Of a stretch of DNA of 64,000 nucleotides, positions 44,069-57,000 are shown piece after piece; the stretch's first letter is position 1, and each line of letters opens with the position of its first letter. The DNA lies in assembly GCA_940671915.1 (NCBI GenBank), contig CALNVZ010003433.1, positions 48,884,650 through 48,948,649 on the forward strand, given 5' to 3'. The notes under the pieces were generated by a model. The model was given only the letters and a program-made list of their open reading frames with translations, did no database searches and was not told the origin of the DNA. The position numbers were made by a program, and so were the translations under genes. This DNA comes from Paracentrotus lividus (taxonomy: Eukaryota > Echinodermata > Echinoidea > Camarodonta > Echinidae).

Positions 44069-44743
44069 GTATTTGAAGAGCTCCTTTCCAAAAAATACTA
44101 CATCCACTTTCCATTAAAATTCATTTTTTTACATTAATCTACTCATTTTTAGCACCTCTACACACTGTTACAAACAGAAACATGAATTTTCAATGGGAAG
44201 GGTGAAAAAATTACTTTCAAAAATCATATCATTTCCACAAGGTAGTATATCCATTTCAGTTCGTTTCCAAAAGGTACTACATCCACTTTTATGTAGTCCC
44301 ATGTATTTGTTTTTATTGCATGTAAAGAGTGCGTAGTTGGCTGGGTTCGCCAGAGCATTAGTGAAAATTTGAAAACTTATGTACTCAATGCAACGTTTTG
44401 TTTTTTTTAAACATGGCATCTATTTAAAGCAATATGAAATAATACAAAATGTTCCTTTTTGAATAAAAGATTGCTGAGATACATGGTAATTTACATACTC
44501 TGAGACATATCGTTTCCACAAGGTACTACATCCATCAGAACAAAATATTAAAAATGTGTTTACAGAAAAACTTGCAGACCTAGATTTTTGTTAAACTGCC
44601 TTCCCTTTAGCATCATAGAGTAGAACAATCTGTAGAAGTTTCATTCCAAACAGACACTCCTATCAATGAAAAATAAAAAAAAAAATGTTTTTCTCTGAAT
44701 TAATAAATATGGATGTAGTACCTTTTGGAAATGACCTCTTTAT
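44069..44743. mobile_element. Repeat element with five CCAAAAGGTACTACATCCA motifs
   Basis: GAAGAGCTCCTTTCCAAAA with TACTACATCCAC at 44074 is mirrored by ATGGATGTAGTACC with TTTTGGAAATGACCTCTTT at 44709-44741. Three more direct copies of the motif lie inside at about 44235, 44265 and 44510. The GAAGAGCT...TTCCAAAA end resembles the element at 2635-3173. Confidence 0.65.
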
Positions 44744-45180
44744 TTTGTTTACTTTTCTCATCTTTCTCTTTCACCATTATTTATGTATCTTTTGCTTTCT
44801 CCTCTTTACTTCTTCTCTTCAATCATTTACTATTATGCATCTCTTGCTTTTCTATTTCTTTCTTCTTCTCTTATATCATTCTTAATGCACTTCTTTGTAT
44901 TCACCATTCTTTCAACTTATCTTGTACCATTCATTTGTTACTTATTTCATCTTCTCTCTAATCATTTATGTATGCTACTGCTTTCATCATCTAATTCTAT
45001 CAATTATATTTCTATTCTTTATTTGTTGTACATCTTCTTGTCTATCATTTCTAATGATTTATTCCTTTGTTTTAATTCATTTTTCAATGTATCATATTTC
45101 TTTTCTATGCTTCATCATTCTTTATACATGTTGCTGTTTTTACTTACATTACCCATGCCAAGCATGCACATTTAGTACAT
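44744..45180. repeat. Pyrimidine-rich low-complexity tract
   Basis: Long T/C-rich stretch (TTTCTTCTTCTC type). Overlapping plus-strand frames here consist of F, L, S and Y and are composition artefacts. Confidence 0.65.
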
Positions 45181-45433
45181 GTATGAGAGTTTTCATAAAA
45201 GACTACTTTCCACACTTTCTTACTGGAAGGATAGGACATGGCTCACATACATGTAGCAGAATCTGTATAATATACACAGAAAAAAATATCATGAACTGAT
45301 GAACAGGTAATATTTCTTTAGTTTATTCTTAATCAAATACTCTTTATTTTAAAATACACAACTTCTCCTTTATATAAAAAATTTTTTGACTACCATCTTT
45401 AAGTTTGACAGAGTTTAACAACAGAAACTTCTA

Positions 45434-46124
45434 GGCCAGAATTCTTAAAGGTGGTTTTGAAACCATGGTCTGAAACCATATTAATCAAAATAATCATAAT
45501 AAGTGCACCTAATTTAGCGCTTCCATACAGAAAGGTCCAATGCAAATCAATGTTTTGTCAGAAGATGCCAAATTCACTTGTAGCTATGGTTCGAGCCCCA
45601 TGTTTATCTAAATTAATCATAACTCTTTACCCACCATGTACATAGTCCCCCCCCCCCCCTTTGCCGCATTGAATCAGCCTGGCTTACTCCGAACAGACTT
45701 CCTGTCAATGATCTCTTAATTTCCCATTTAATACAAAACTGTCAATGTAAGCACGTCGGTGAATACAAGATCATTGAATGAGGAACCGAACACTACACAA
45801 TGCATTCATCGCTATTGTTTGTGTGTGCGAAAATCGGATTAAAATGCGCTCCGTTCCTATTGTGAATGGACTGTGACTGGAGTCAAACTTGGCAGACCAC
45901 TGAATGTGCCGCAAGTCGAAGAAATCGGGCAATGATTTAAATTAGCAGGGGACTCAAAAACTAATTGCTCATTCATGCTGTTATGATGACAACAGGCATA
46001 AATTTAGCATCATGTGACAAAAGCAGAGATTAACATTGGAATTGAGTATATACTTATTACACATAATTTGAATAATCCATGCTTTCCAAGCAGTTTTCAA
46101 AACCACCTTTTAGAATTGGGGCCA
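45434..46124. mobile_element. MITE with GGCC.GAATTC end
   Basis: GGCCAGAATTCTTAAAGGTG followed by GTTTTGAAA is mirrored by TTTCAAAACCACCTTTTAG and AATTGGGGCC at the right end. About 690 bp, no coding capacity, with a C-run at 45648-45659. Confidence 0.7.
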
Positions 46125-47570
46125 TAATATTCACTAAAACAAGTGAGTAAGTAAATAGCACATACTTCGCCATTCCTTGTCAAATCAACATTAACTAACA
46201 CATAATCAACATAGGTAGAACCGTCACGGTCAAAACCATAATTATATATGGCAATGATGATTTTATTTAGCTGAGGGGGTGTATATAGGCCTATTGAGCT
46301 GGCTAAAATATTCCTCTTTTGAAATAAATGTTATGGATTAGGGAGGGTAGCCTGCTATCAGGGATGGATCCAGAAGATTATATCTCTGAATGAGCATGCA
46401 TTTCATATAAAGAGTGGTCTTAAAAGTTCCATTACTAGTGTTGAAATACACCATCAGAAGCTTATAATCAGTACTTTGTACAATATATTAATTGATTTTA
46501 GTCTTAATTGTTAGTTTGAGTGACATTGATAAAATGTTTGTTTCTTCATTATGATTGACATTTCAAATTATAGTGAACTTGTATAAAATAGAGAAGTGTA
46601 CTGGAAAATTGTGAAAGAAGCTCATACATAAACATATATGAAGATTGTTCAAGTCAATGTATGTGTAAATGCAGTTCAAACAAGAGCCAAAAGGCCCTAC
46701 ATGTACATAATTGACTTTCGTAATAAATGAAATTCAAATAGGCTTTGTAGTACTAGTAGAGCTATCTGTTGAAACATACGCGGTAAGCTTACAAAAAAAA
46801 ATTGATACAAAAAGAAATATTTGAGAATAATTTATGTGTGGTTCTTTGTCAATTCAGCATAAACACCTTTCATTTAGTAAATGTACATTTTGGGGGATTA
46901 GGGATATATTTACGTGTTTTATTGCAACATAAATAATACATCAGTTATTACAATAATTTATTCATTTGTTTAACCTAATGCTTGAGGAATACATAGAACT
47001 TTGTACAACAAGCTTGTTTTGCTCTTATATTTTGATGTTTATTAGGTAAAATCTTCATTTACTTGGATTAAGCAGATTGCACATGTGCACTGCTTTAAAA
47101 TCTCTAAAATATGTACGCATTTAATCTATTTAAAAAAAATATTGAATCTCAATAATCAAAGATTAATTTGTATATATTTGTGACCTATGGTACCAGATGC
47201 CATCTGCATGAGACATATCATCAAAACAGGAGACAAATGGGGCTGTAGCATGAACTCCATTCTTCCTCACTGTCACATGATGAATTATAATATCAAGATT
47301 GAGAGCTAGCATACACAGTCACATTGACTACCTCAATTTAAAACCAAAGTTATCATCGCTATAGCATTTGTAGATGCTGCAAATGTACAATGTAGAAATG
47401 TTGTCTTTTAGATATCCAAATGCATAGATTTATCTGTGCACTACATGGCTACTTGCCTAAATAGTTACTTGATTTGATTTTTCAGTTTTCAATTACTTGT
47501 TGAGTCACTTGATTTGGGTATTCATAGCCAATAAATATTTATGTCTGAAAAAACCCCACTGTGGTCAGAG
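46125..47570. other. Intergenic; nothing recognised
   Basis: AT-rich sequence downstream of NUP35 with no supported gene. Confidence 0.45.
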
Positions 47571-47571
47571 G

Positions 47572-47740
47572 CCTACAGTGTTCTGTCATGCTTGACAGGT
47601 CCTTCATAGAGAGAATAAGCACCACTATTGTCCACTACTTACAATTATCAAGCATTACCATCCAAACATGTATCCAGTGCTTCATTGACCATTTTAATGG
47701 ACCTGTAAGGAATTGCACTAAATAGCTCCTTGATATGCCC
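47572..47740 (-). pseudogene. Decayed duplicate of the NUP35 last exon
   Basis: On the minus strand AATGGTCAATGAAGCACTGG then ATACATGTTTGGATGGTAAT matches the true last exon (ATGGTCAGTAAAACACTGGA then ATACATGTTTGGATGG). One base is missing before TACATG, which breaks the YMFGW reading, and the stop would be TAA at 47655-47657. Similarity continues into the 3' flank (CATAAGCACCACTA against AATAAGCACCACTA). The copy lies about 280 bp downstream of the real exon. Confidence 0.82.
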
Positions 47741-47762
47741 TTTTTTCATTTGTTGCTCTCAA

Positions 47763-47768
47763 TTTATT
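47763..47768 (-). terminator. Possible NUP35 polyadenylation signal AATAAA
   Basis: AATAAA on the minus strand about 170 bases after the NUP35 stop codon, between the true last exon and its decayed copy. Its use is inferred from position only. Confidence 0.35.
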
Positions 47769-47936
47769 TTTCAAGTCACTCTAACAGAAGATTAATAGCA
47801 AAAGAAAAATATGTTTATAAAAACAAGCACTGGACAGAGAACTGCATTATGCTCTCATGCTCTGGAAGTCCTTCAGGAATAGAATCATAAGCACCACTAC
47901 TTGCGATAGTCATCAATCAACAATCAACATACTGAA

Positions 47937-48014
47937 TCACCATCCAAACATGTATTCCAGTGTTTTACTGACCATGTTACTGGACTTGTGAGGAGTTCCA
48001 CTCTCTGGTATAAC
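47937..48014 (-). CDS. NUP35: NUP35 last exon
   Basis: Twenty-five codons, [20 protein letters not shown] then YMFGW, and a TGA stop at 47937-47939. The end matches vertebrate LVSKAMEYMFGW, the membrane-binding tail. The acceptor CTTCATACAG at 48015-48016 is followed directly by GTTATACC. Confidence 0.93.
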   Translation of the reverse strand, partial: VIPESGTPHKSSNMVSKTLEYMFGW

Positions 48015-51000
48015 CTGTATGAAGTTAGAAACAATATAATATTTTGTGATATCTTGTGATAGATTGATATTATATACATGTGTACATGTACAGAAATTCA
48101 TCAATATGATAACAACAGTGCTACATAGGCCTAAGATACGTTATTCATGACAACTTTTAATTTATTGTTCCCTCACTTTTAACCCTGTTAAGAAAACTCA
48201 ACACAAGACAAGATCATGACCGTCAGCTGTAATTAGATTCAGAACAACTGAATAGGATTTTAGATCTAGAATTTAAACAAATTCACATACATGTAAGGCA
48301 ATGAAAATATACGGTGAGTACCGTAACAAGTGTCCTTCCAATCATCAGGAACTTCAATCTAAGATTAATATAGTGGACTCCCCATAAGTTTCCTGAGACA
48401 TTTGAATTTTTCTCTCTCCCACTGTCTGTCTGTCTCTTTGTTTTGGGGCCTCTTTTTTTTTAAAGGCGATTATCCTAATATTAATCAAGTACCAACCTAC
48501 ATGTTCAGCACTTTCAATAGGATATGCAACAAACCAGGTGCATAGCTATGTCAGTGCATCAATATTCTTTTGTAATGCTGCAGTCACACAGACACTTACG
48601 TATAGATACGTTTGTGTTGTTTTAATCTTATTACATCTTCTATTCCATCATTTCTTACGTATTTCTTTGTTTTACTGGATGAACAAAATTATCAATATTT
48701 CCACTGCTGACTATGACGGGTAGGCATCCGTGGGGATCCGCAGAAAAGAAAATGATTTTTGGATGCAACCGGACGTAACTCAACGTAAGTGTCTGTTTGA
48801 CTGTAGCATTAGGCAGACTTGAAGCCTCCTATTTAGAAATTACCATAAAAAAACAGCATCAAAATTGAATTGGTCTATAACAAGGCTTTATCACAACAAG
48901 CTTTTTGGCTGGTCTAGAGCAGCTTGTCATGACATGACTGAACAATACAGATAAGTTAAACACAATGACGGAATATAGGGCAGACTGGGGTAATTATGGC
49001 CCTGGGGTAATTATGGCCCCTTTGTCTTTGAGAGCTTATAATTCTTTGCTGCATTACACAATGATAATTTAATTTTTACACATGCCTAGCTAAATTCTTC
49101 CTACTATCATATGAGAAAAAAAAGCCATTTACATGAAATTTTGTGCTTAGGGGAGCCTAAAATGTACGGCAATTACAATTCTGTTCTTTGGAAAGTGGCA
49201 AGTCTGCTTTTTTATGTAGGGTGTGATATCATTAATTAAAATCATTTAAGATGAAATTTTGATTGAAACTGAAACAATAGGAAGTAAAAAACACAACAGA
49301 AAAACTTCCACCTGAATATCTTCAATAGTAGAGCTGTAAAGGGGGATCAAATTGAAAATGTCATTTGGGGTAATTATGGCTCCCAATGCATAAACAGTGT
49401 ATAAGCGCAGATAAGCGTAGATGGGGACATTAACTTGTACGATTTTGTACATAAATATATGTATTGCTTTGATTGCAAAATTTCAACATTTTGGCTGAAC
49501 CAATTATTGACTTAATCATTGTTGGTGGATGATAAGTGTATTAGGAATACCCAACAACATTTATTCTACATTACCATCATTAATTAGCATAATATCTTTG
49601 AATTCATACAGTCATTACAATAGGGGCCATAAATACCCCAACCCGTGGGGTAATTATGGCTCCCCAAAGTTGTTAACATAATGGTAATTAATATGCAAAT
49701 GAGAAGTAGCAGGTTTATACTTTCTTTTGTATATTATAGGTATATAGATTGACTATATTTTTACATAATTAGAATATCATTGGACTTTTCATTTAATGGT
49801 AGTAATAGGAAATGTGAAAAAGGGGGCCATAATTACCCCAGTCTCCCCTATGTCATTCCCAAGCTTTCCAAAGGATTACCAAAATAATCAAGTTTGCTTG
49901 CATGTTATCCCATCTGGCATTCATAAGTAAATCGCATTCACAAAATTTTTAAGAGGTTGAAAAGATTTCTTACTTCATGTGGGTTACTAGCAGCCTTGTA
50001 AGCAGCTGTCAGGGGTCTGATAGGTGTCCTCCTACTGGTCTCTGATTCCTCTGCACTCTGTGATACCAATCTTTTAGCCGGGGTAACAGGTGTGTCAACG
50101 GGACCGGTAGCGTTCACCCCATAGGAGTCAGTTGTACCCCCATTAATTACCCCCTAATGGTATAAACCACAAATAATGAAAAGAGTTAAATACAAAAGAA
50201 GCATTTTAAATTGAGAAACATGGCGATATCATTGGTGATTCTATAAGACCAAAGCCACCCCCTTTCATGCTTATTACCCCATATGTATATATATTTTTAC
50301 TAGCCAATAAGAGATATTATAACTATCACAATTAATAAAAAAAAATAATAATGATATTCTTAATACACGCTAAATCCACTTAAGATCCGGTGCTCTAAGC
50401 TTATGATTAAAATTTCTAAAGCAGAATACTACACTTGAAACTTTTGCAACATATTTTTTTTCTTTTAATAACCACTTCTAGCAACTTATGATTCCACCCT
50501 CCCCTCAATAAAAAATATTCAATTTTTCTTTTTTTTGTAGGGGGGGGGGGTGTTCAATTGACAGGAAGTATTAGTTATCTTCCGACCAAGGAGCATACAA
50601 GGGAGTTAAAAATGCCTTCTTTTGTTGTACCTTTCCTGAAAGTTTACAGCCTCACCTTGTCTATACATGGTGTAACACCAACCATGACATTGCCTCCAAA
50701 CACTTTGCCATTTTTACTGAGTGCTTTCCTAGCTTGAATACGAGAGCTGTATTGTACATGCATCCAGTTACCTGAACTTGCAACCTACAGATAACAGAAA
50801 TGAAAAGTAATATTTATTCATTCAATAGACATATTTCATACTATGTGTATGGTCAATGTTCCTACAATTTCTGCACCCACCTACATGTTAATGGATAGTT
50901 GAGACTGCAACAAAAAAAAAAGACTCACACTCAATGATAATGGGGTTTTTTTCAGTAACACATTGTAAAACTAAAATCTATGAAAATTATGATTAAAGAG

Positions 51001-54000
51001 TGATTTTCAGCAAAATTTTATTCCCTACCACCCAAAATTTTCAATTTTGTGTCTAAGTTTTAAAACTGTGTGTAAAATGAGTTAAAATGTAGTATGCAGA
51101 TATAGGTACATCCAGTTATACAGTACGTCCCAGAAAAAAGTATACCCAACTTCGAGAGCCTCATATTAAAATATTCTAGCTTGTGTGACCTTGGAATATA
51201 TGTCATGATGAAGAGCAACTCATATTCTTTTCAATGATACCAAACTTATACCTGTGTTGTGACGGATGACTAAGCAGTTGGGCTTTAAAAACAAGCGTAA
51301 AAAGTGCTCTGTCCCAAGTTTGAGCAAAAGCAGCCCTTGCATTTCAATAGATCAAGTAGTCCTTTGTGCTTAATGAATGGAGTCAGGAAGGCCTCAAACA
51401 AACAATGAATGATCAGAAAGCCAGGGCTGCTTCCCAGACAACTTGGTACAAATCACTTTTGACCAACGTTTTTAAACACTCCAGTGTTCAGTCATCCATG
51501 ACAGTATCGGTAAGATTTTGGTATCATTAGAAGAATATGAGTTAATCTTTGTCATGAAATTAAAATTAATTACACATAAGTAATACAATTTTAATATCAG
51601 GCTCTCAGAGTTGGGTATACTTTTATCTGGGACGCACTGTACAGTATCAAAATCAAAATTGCACTAATGTACCACTTCTACAATGTACATGTACCAAGGT
51701 TCCCCAAATGTCACAATATGTGGATAGTGGAAAAAAGTTGCACATATTATGAAATTTCTTTTAGAATAAAGCTGTGTATTGGAAATGTGAGAAATTTATC
51801 TAAAATTCTTGTTAATACAGATGTCAGATTTTGTATTAAATTTTGGTCAACCTAATCGTTATAATTTGACTTTTGTACCAATGAAAATATACACAGTTAC
51901 ATTTGTACATGGTCACTGATGTACATGTACCTAGAAATTTGTTCAATAACCTCATCAGATTTGAGTAGAAATGACACACAATATCCAAGAAGATATACAA
52001 TACAATGAAATTCCTGCACGCAATAAATATAATGTGATTTGTATTGATTTGTACGAAGTGTCACCCTAACCCCATAGAATGGCCCATAAGCGTTTGAGTA
52101 GGGTTAGGTGGTAGATTTTTGGTAGGGGTAGTTGTCCTGGAACCAATATCGTCTACTATCGGGCATTCCCCTTGTAACAAGGCTAGGTCCTCAGTGCTCT
52201 GCTATAACAAGAGAGGGATTTACAATGTACCTTCCAATGATGCAGATTTTGTGTATACATGTATGAGAATCATTGTACAACTGAAGTACTGACCATTGGC
52301 AATACAGTCCACTCCCAATATAACAACACGCTCCGGACCAAGGACATTACATCGTTAATAAACAAAATCTTTAGTTAAAACGCATCTGCTCAGGTTTGGA
52401 ATGAGGATCGCATGAATCGGTATGTTATAACAAAATATTGTTGCATCCATGATCATTATAACAAGAGTATTCTCTACCTAGAGGAAAGAGGCACATTGTA
52501 TAGTGATTTAGTTGATCACCTCCCAAGCATTGTGAAGATACATGTAATATTAATAATAATAATAATAACAATTGTGAACTTACCACATGTGAAACTATGT
52601 TGCCGTACTGTGAGAACTGCTGGAGAATATAAGATGTTGCTGCTGACTGGAACCTGAAAATAATTTTAATAATAACAAAAATATAATAGCATGGATTTAC
52701 ATACAAGTAGCACTCAATACAGAAAGTACTTTTCAAACATGTTGTTACCATGGTCATAAAAATTAAGGCTTGCCTGCACAATATGTGTGCACATTTTCCA
52801 CTTATTCCAGTCAGTCACTACAATAGCAATATTGTTTTACATAACTAGGTGAGCACTTCAGCTTTTAGAAACTGTTCTACTAGCTGGCCCTCCATATAAC
52901 ATGACACTTAATTATTATCCCAGAGCGCTTTGCTAGAAGACAGTTTAAGTCCCCTTTTTTTATTCTTCGGTGTGATTCAGAGGGGACTGAAACCAAGCCC
53001 CTTCCTCCTNNNNNNNNNNNNNNNNNNNCTAACCAATTGAGCCAACATTTCATTGAATGGTCAATAATATATCAGGGAGATGGCCAAGGCTTGAACCGTG
53101 ACAGTGAACTAGACATTGAAAATATGTTGTCTCCATGCCCTCATGGTAACTACTTACATAACCATATGTACTCCCAAGTCAGCAGAGATTTATTTTGATG
53201 ACCAGCATGTTATCTGTCAAACATTGAAATTATTACTCCATCATCTATTCCTTTTGCATTCTCCAACCAGTTTTACTTACCAGTCAATTGCAATAATGCA
53301 CCTTACACCTTATGTATTAATCCCCAAAACCTCTGCCCCTTTTCTCTATTCTGATTGGAAACATGATATTGATCATAATAACCATGGAGTAAACTACACA
53401 AGAAAAAAAATTACAACAGAATAATTCATATTTTAATGTTTTAACCCTATTCTGACTGGGCTTTTCAAGAGGAGATTAAAGCAAGGAGGTACGAGAGATG
53501 GAGTTCCAACTGGCAACTAATTTATTCAAACGGCTGTCACTTTCTAAAGACGCACAAAAGAATATACAGGTTCAATGCTGCCTTTGATGTCTGGGGATAA
53601 CAGAGAAGCGAATTTTGTATAAATAGAATATTGCTTATATTTCACTTTTCATTTGGCTGAATAGCGCCAAAATTGAGCAAATGATAAAATATGAATATAT
53701 CGACGATATAATATCTAATCATTGGGTATATTCAATGACAGCACCTTAAATTTGTGAAAAGGGTTAAAAAATGATCATCCTATAATCCCCTTTTAACAAT
53801 CTTCCGATTATTTCCGGCAGACGAAAATTGAATATGTGCTAGTTGGAATATTGGAAATTATGATGCTATATGTCAGATTAGTGCCCACAAGTGCCCAGTC
53901 GAGTAATTTTGATTTATATGTCGGAAAATATTATGACATTTCTTTTCGCTTGCCTCACAAAGTATACGCATTGTGCATTGCTCACAACTTTCAGACAAGT

Positions 54001-57000
54001 GGTAGCGAAAAGTAATTTCTCTTACAAAAGAATATCTCCTTTTGAAAGTGGCCCTACGAGTGCAGGCAAGTATAGGGATCTTTTGTCTACCAATCTGCAA
54101 GCGAGATCTTTTAAGCTAGATCAAACGATTCCCGCTTGAAAGATCTCCAGGGCTAGTACCTCCTTGATTAAAGTGATTTTGACTAGGGGTCAATTTGACC
54201 CCCGCCCCCCTCCCCCACTGAGATCTTGGCCGCGGATGGTCCGATCACCTCGAAATTTTGCACAAACGTCGCTGCACATATAAAGGGTATCGCTGATATG
54301 TTTTTTTGTTTTTTTTTAATTCACATATTTAATTTATGCTAATTTATGCATACTCACATATGCTTTTTTTTATTGAAATTATTAATATCTCATTAATTAA
54401 CATAGTCATGAAGCTCAATTTTTCTAAAAGTTGCTTAGGAGCAAAGTCAACAGTATTGAATTGACAAATTCAGAAATTTCAAATTAATTCTTTTATATTC
54501 TATTGTTTTGTGAATTACTTATGTATTGTATTGTTTTCATTTCTTATGTATTTCTTTGTTTCTGTAATATTTTATGCTTGAGAAATGTTTCTGATCAACA
54601 TAAAGACAAATTTCATCAATCAAAAGGCTCACAAGAGCACAATTATCAGTGTTATAAAGAAATTTAGGAAAAGCAGCATTTTGTACACAAACGCATGGAA
54701 ATTGACGATTTTCATTCAATTTTGGCCCGACATGCGATTACATAATATTGCGTAACGCGACGACGGAGTTTCCAATGTTTTTCGAATTTGGTGTCAAAAG
54801 TTGCGGGACTTTTGAAAGAAAAAAGTCACAGAGCGCCGGGTTGCGATTTGCAGCGGTTGCGCGGCAGTCGCGGATTTTGTACAGGGGGGTCAAATTGACC
54901 CCCCCCCCCCCAGTCAGAATAGGGTTAAATGTGTTTTGTGTTTTACCCAAATATTGTAATCCAAGTGTCGTCTAGTTCATCGTCAGGTAAAATATTTTCT
55001 CTGCAATAAAGTCAACATAAGAAAAAGGGTTTGATACCAATTCACAATATCCATATGTAATGGCCATGATGATGATAAAGAGTAAGTTAGTGATGATATC
55101 AATATAAATGATATAGTTTTAAGTTCAGAAATTGAATACCAAACAAAAATGAAAGTGTTGCTCTAGCTATGGATGACTGATAAATGAAAATGTCATTGTT
55201 AACCCACTAATGATATATTCTCCACTTTCATTCTGAAATGCAATGTAATACTCTAGTAATGTTATACAATATACTTTGAAATCATATTTGTCAATAAGAA
55301 TAATGTGTGTGCCATTCTATCTTTGAGTAGCAACACTTGATAAATCAATTAACTGCAAACCATTTTCAAAAATGTGTATGCATACAATATTATAAATTGT
55401 TCAAATTGTTCCTTTAACCCCACTCAGGCCAATCTACAAACATTAAGATTTCATAGGAAGAAAACTCACCCTTGAGTAAAGAATGGATCAACCTGTGGAG
55501 GTGATGGTGGTGCCTGCATTGACCATTGATTGGATTGGACCATTGACTGTTGGGAGGGGGAAAACAGTCGGCTTGCAGCAGGGGAATCTAAAATGATATT
55601 ACATAGTCATACTTAGGATATGATAAACATATAATACTCAACTAAATAATACACCAGAGGGTGGCCTCTCCTTGCAAATAGAAGGAGAAGAGGTATTTCG
55701 TTGTTTTCGCTTGTTGAATATAGAGAAATTTCTACAAAGAGTACTCTTAACTGGCTAAGCGTGCATAGCTAAGACTATGGTTAAGAACGACAACTGCTCT
55801 TTCAACCAAACGGAACATAGGATTAATAAATATTCTTCAAATGAGGTGCGTACACCTATTTAGTAGTATGAAAGTATGAAATTTATGAAATCTATGAGCA
55901 CTTTACAATATTACTACACTATCATCAGATGTCTAAGTTTATCTGACACCTATCCAATACCAAGGCCTTATTCTAGCATCAAGGTAGATGGTAAAGGGCA
56001 TGCATTCCATTCCTGTCGAGACCCATTTAAACCCTGAGTTGGGAGAAGCGATGTGGAGGAAATTGCCTTGCTCAATGAACATGAGTGAAGTGCCAGGATC
56101 AAACCAACAACCTTTGATCTCTAGTCAAGTGATTACAGCCACTAAACAGTTATCCTTCCACCTAAAAATTTAAGTGAAAATACAGATACTGACCTATTTG
56201 AGTTGAGATAATCTAGGTGTTCTTGAAGAGGCTTGAGTGAAATCCAACTGGAAAGGAAAATGAACAGAATTTAAACTCAATTCAATATATTCTACATTAT
56301 AAGTGATGCAAATCATTCCAATTATGACCAAATGAATTGAGATTTCTTTTTTGTGAATAATAAACGGTACATATTTGGGGAGCCAGGCGCCTTTGAATGT
56401 CATGGCAGAGAAATGGAGCCTAATAAATGCTGAATGATCCAAACCTCTATAGAGCTGTAAAGGAAGTATTGGAACAAGATAAAAGACAGAAGAATATTGC
56501 TGTTACCAACATGGCTGATGTCACTGCCACAAGTACGCAGAAAGCTGTATTGAAAGCTACCAAGACCTATTTCAAGGCAAACTCAAGTAAGCTCTAGTGA
56601 TATTGAGAAAGCTGAAACCATTGTCACAGAAAAAGGATTCTGGTAAAGGTACAGATGAAAAACTTACAAGCAAAAAAAATGGCACTCTCTAATGCAAAAC
56701 CCTACAACACGATGAGGTGTCAAAAAATGTATACTGAAGCCAGACCTGACTTACAAACAACGACGCAAAGAAGCCGAATTAAAACTAGAACTGAAGCGTC
56801 AAGAGAAACAGGAGAGAGGAACCTGAGGATAGTGAGGGGGAAAATCAGGAATACAGCCCCCTCCGGTGAAGGAATTGAAGTAAACATTCAAACACAAGCA
56901 CCACTGTATATAGCGCACCATTAAGAGCACAGTGAATCAAACTTTTAAATGATCCAAAAACTTCGGAGGAAGTCACCACGAAGAGGATCCACTGGACTAT

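Noticed and set aside
44685-45299. Several overlapping plus-strand ORFs of 66-134 codons
   Set aside because: Composed of F, L, S, Y and I from a pyrimidine-rich tract; no domain, no splice support.
49620-49660. CRISPR-like repeats (recurring GGGGTAATTATGGC words)
   Set aside because: Irregular spacing, both orientations and an animal genome context; these belong to a MITE.
52063-52207. Minus-strand open segment after a TTGTTATAG acceptor, in phase with the NUP35 RRM exon (reads [18 protein letters not shown])
   Set aside because: No similarity to NUP35 and it ends in a stop. The neighbouring RRM exon at 50656 clearly continues the protein, so at most this is a rare alternative end.
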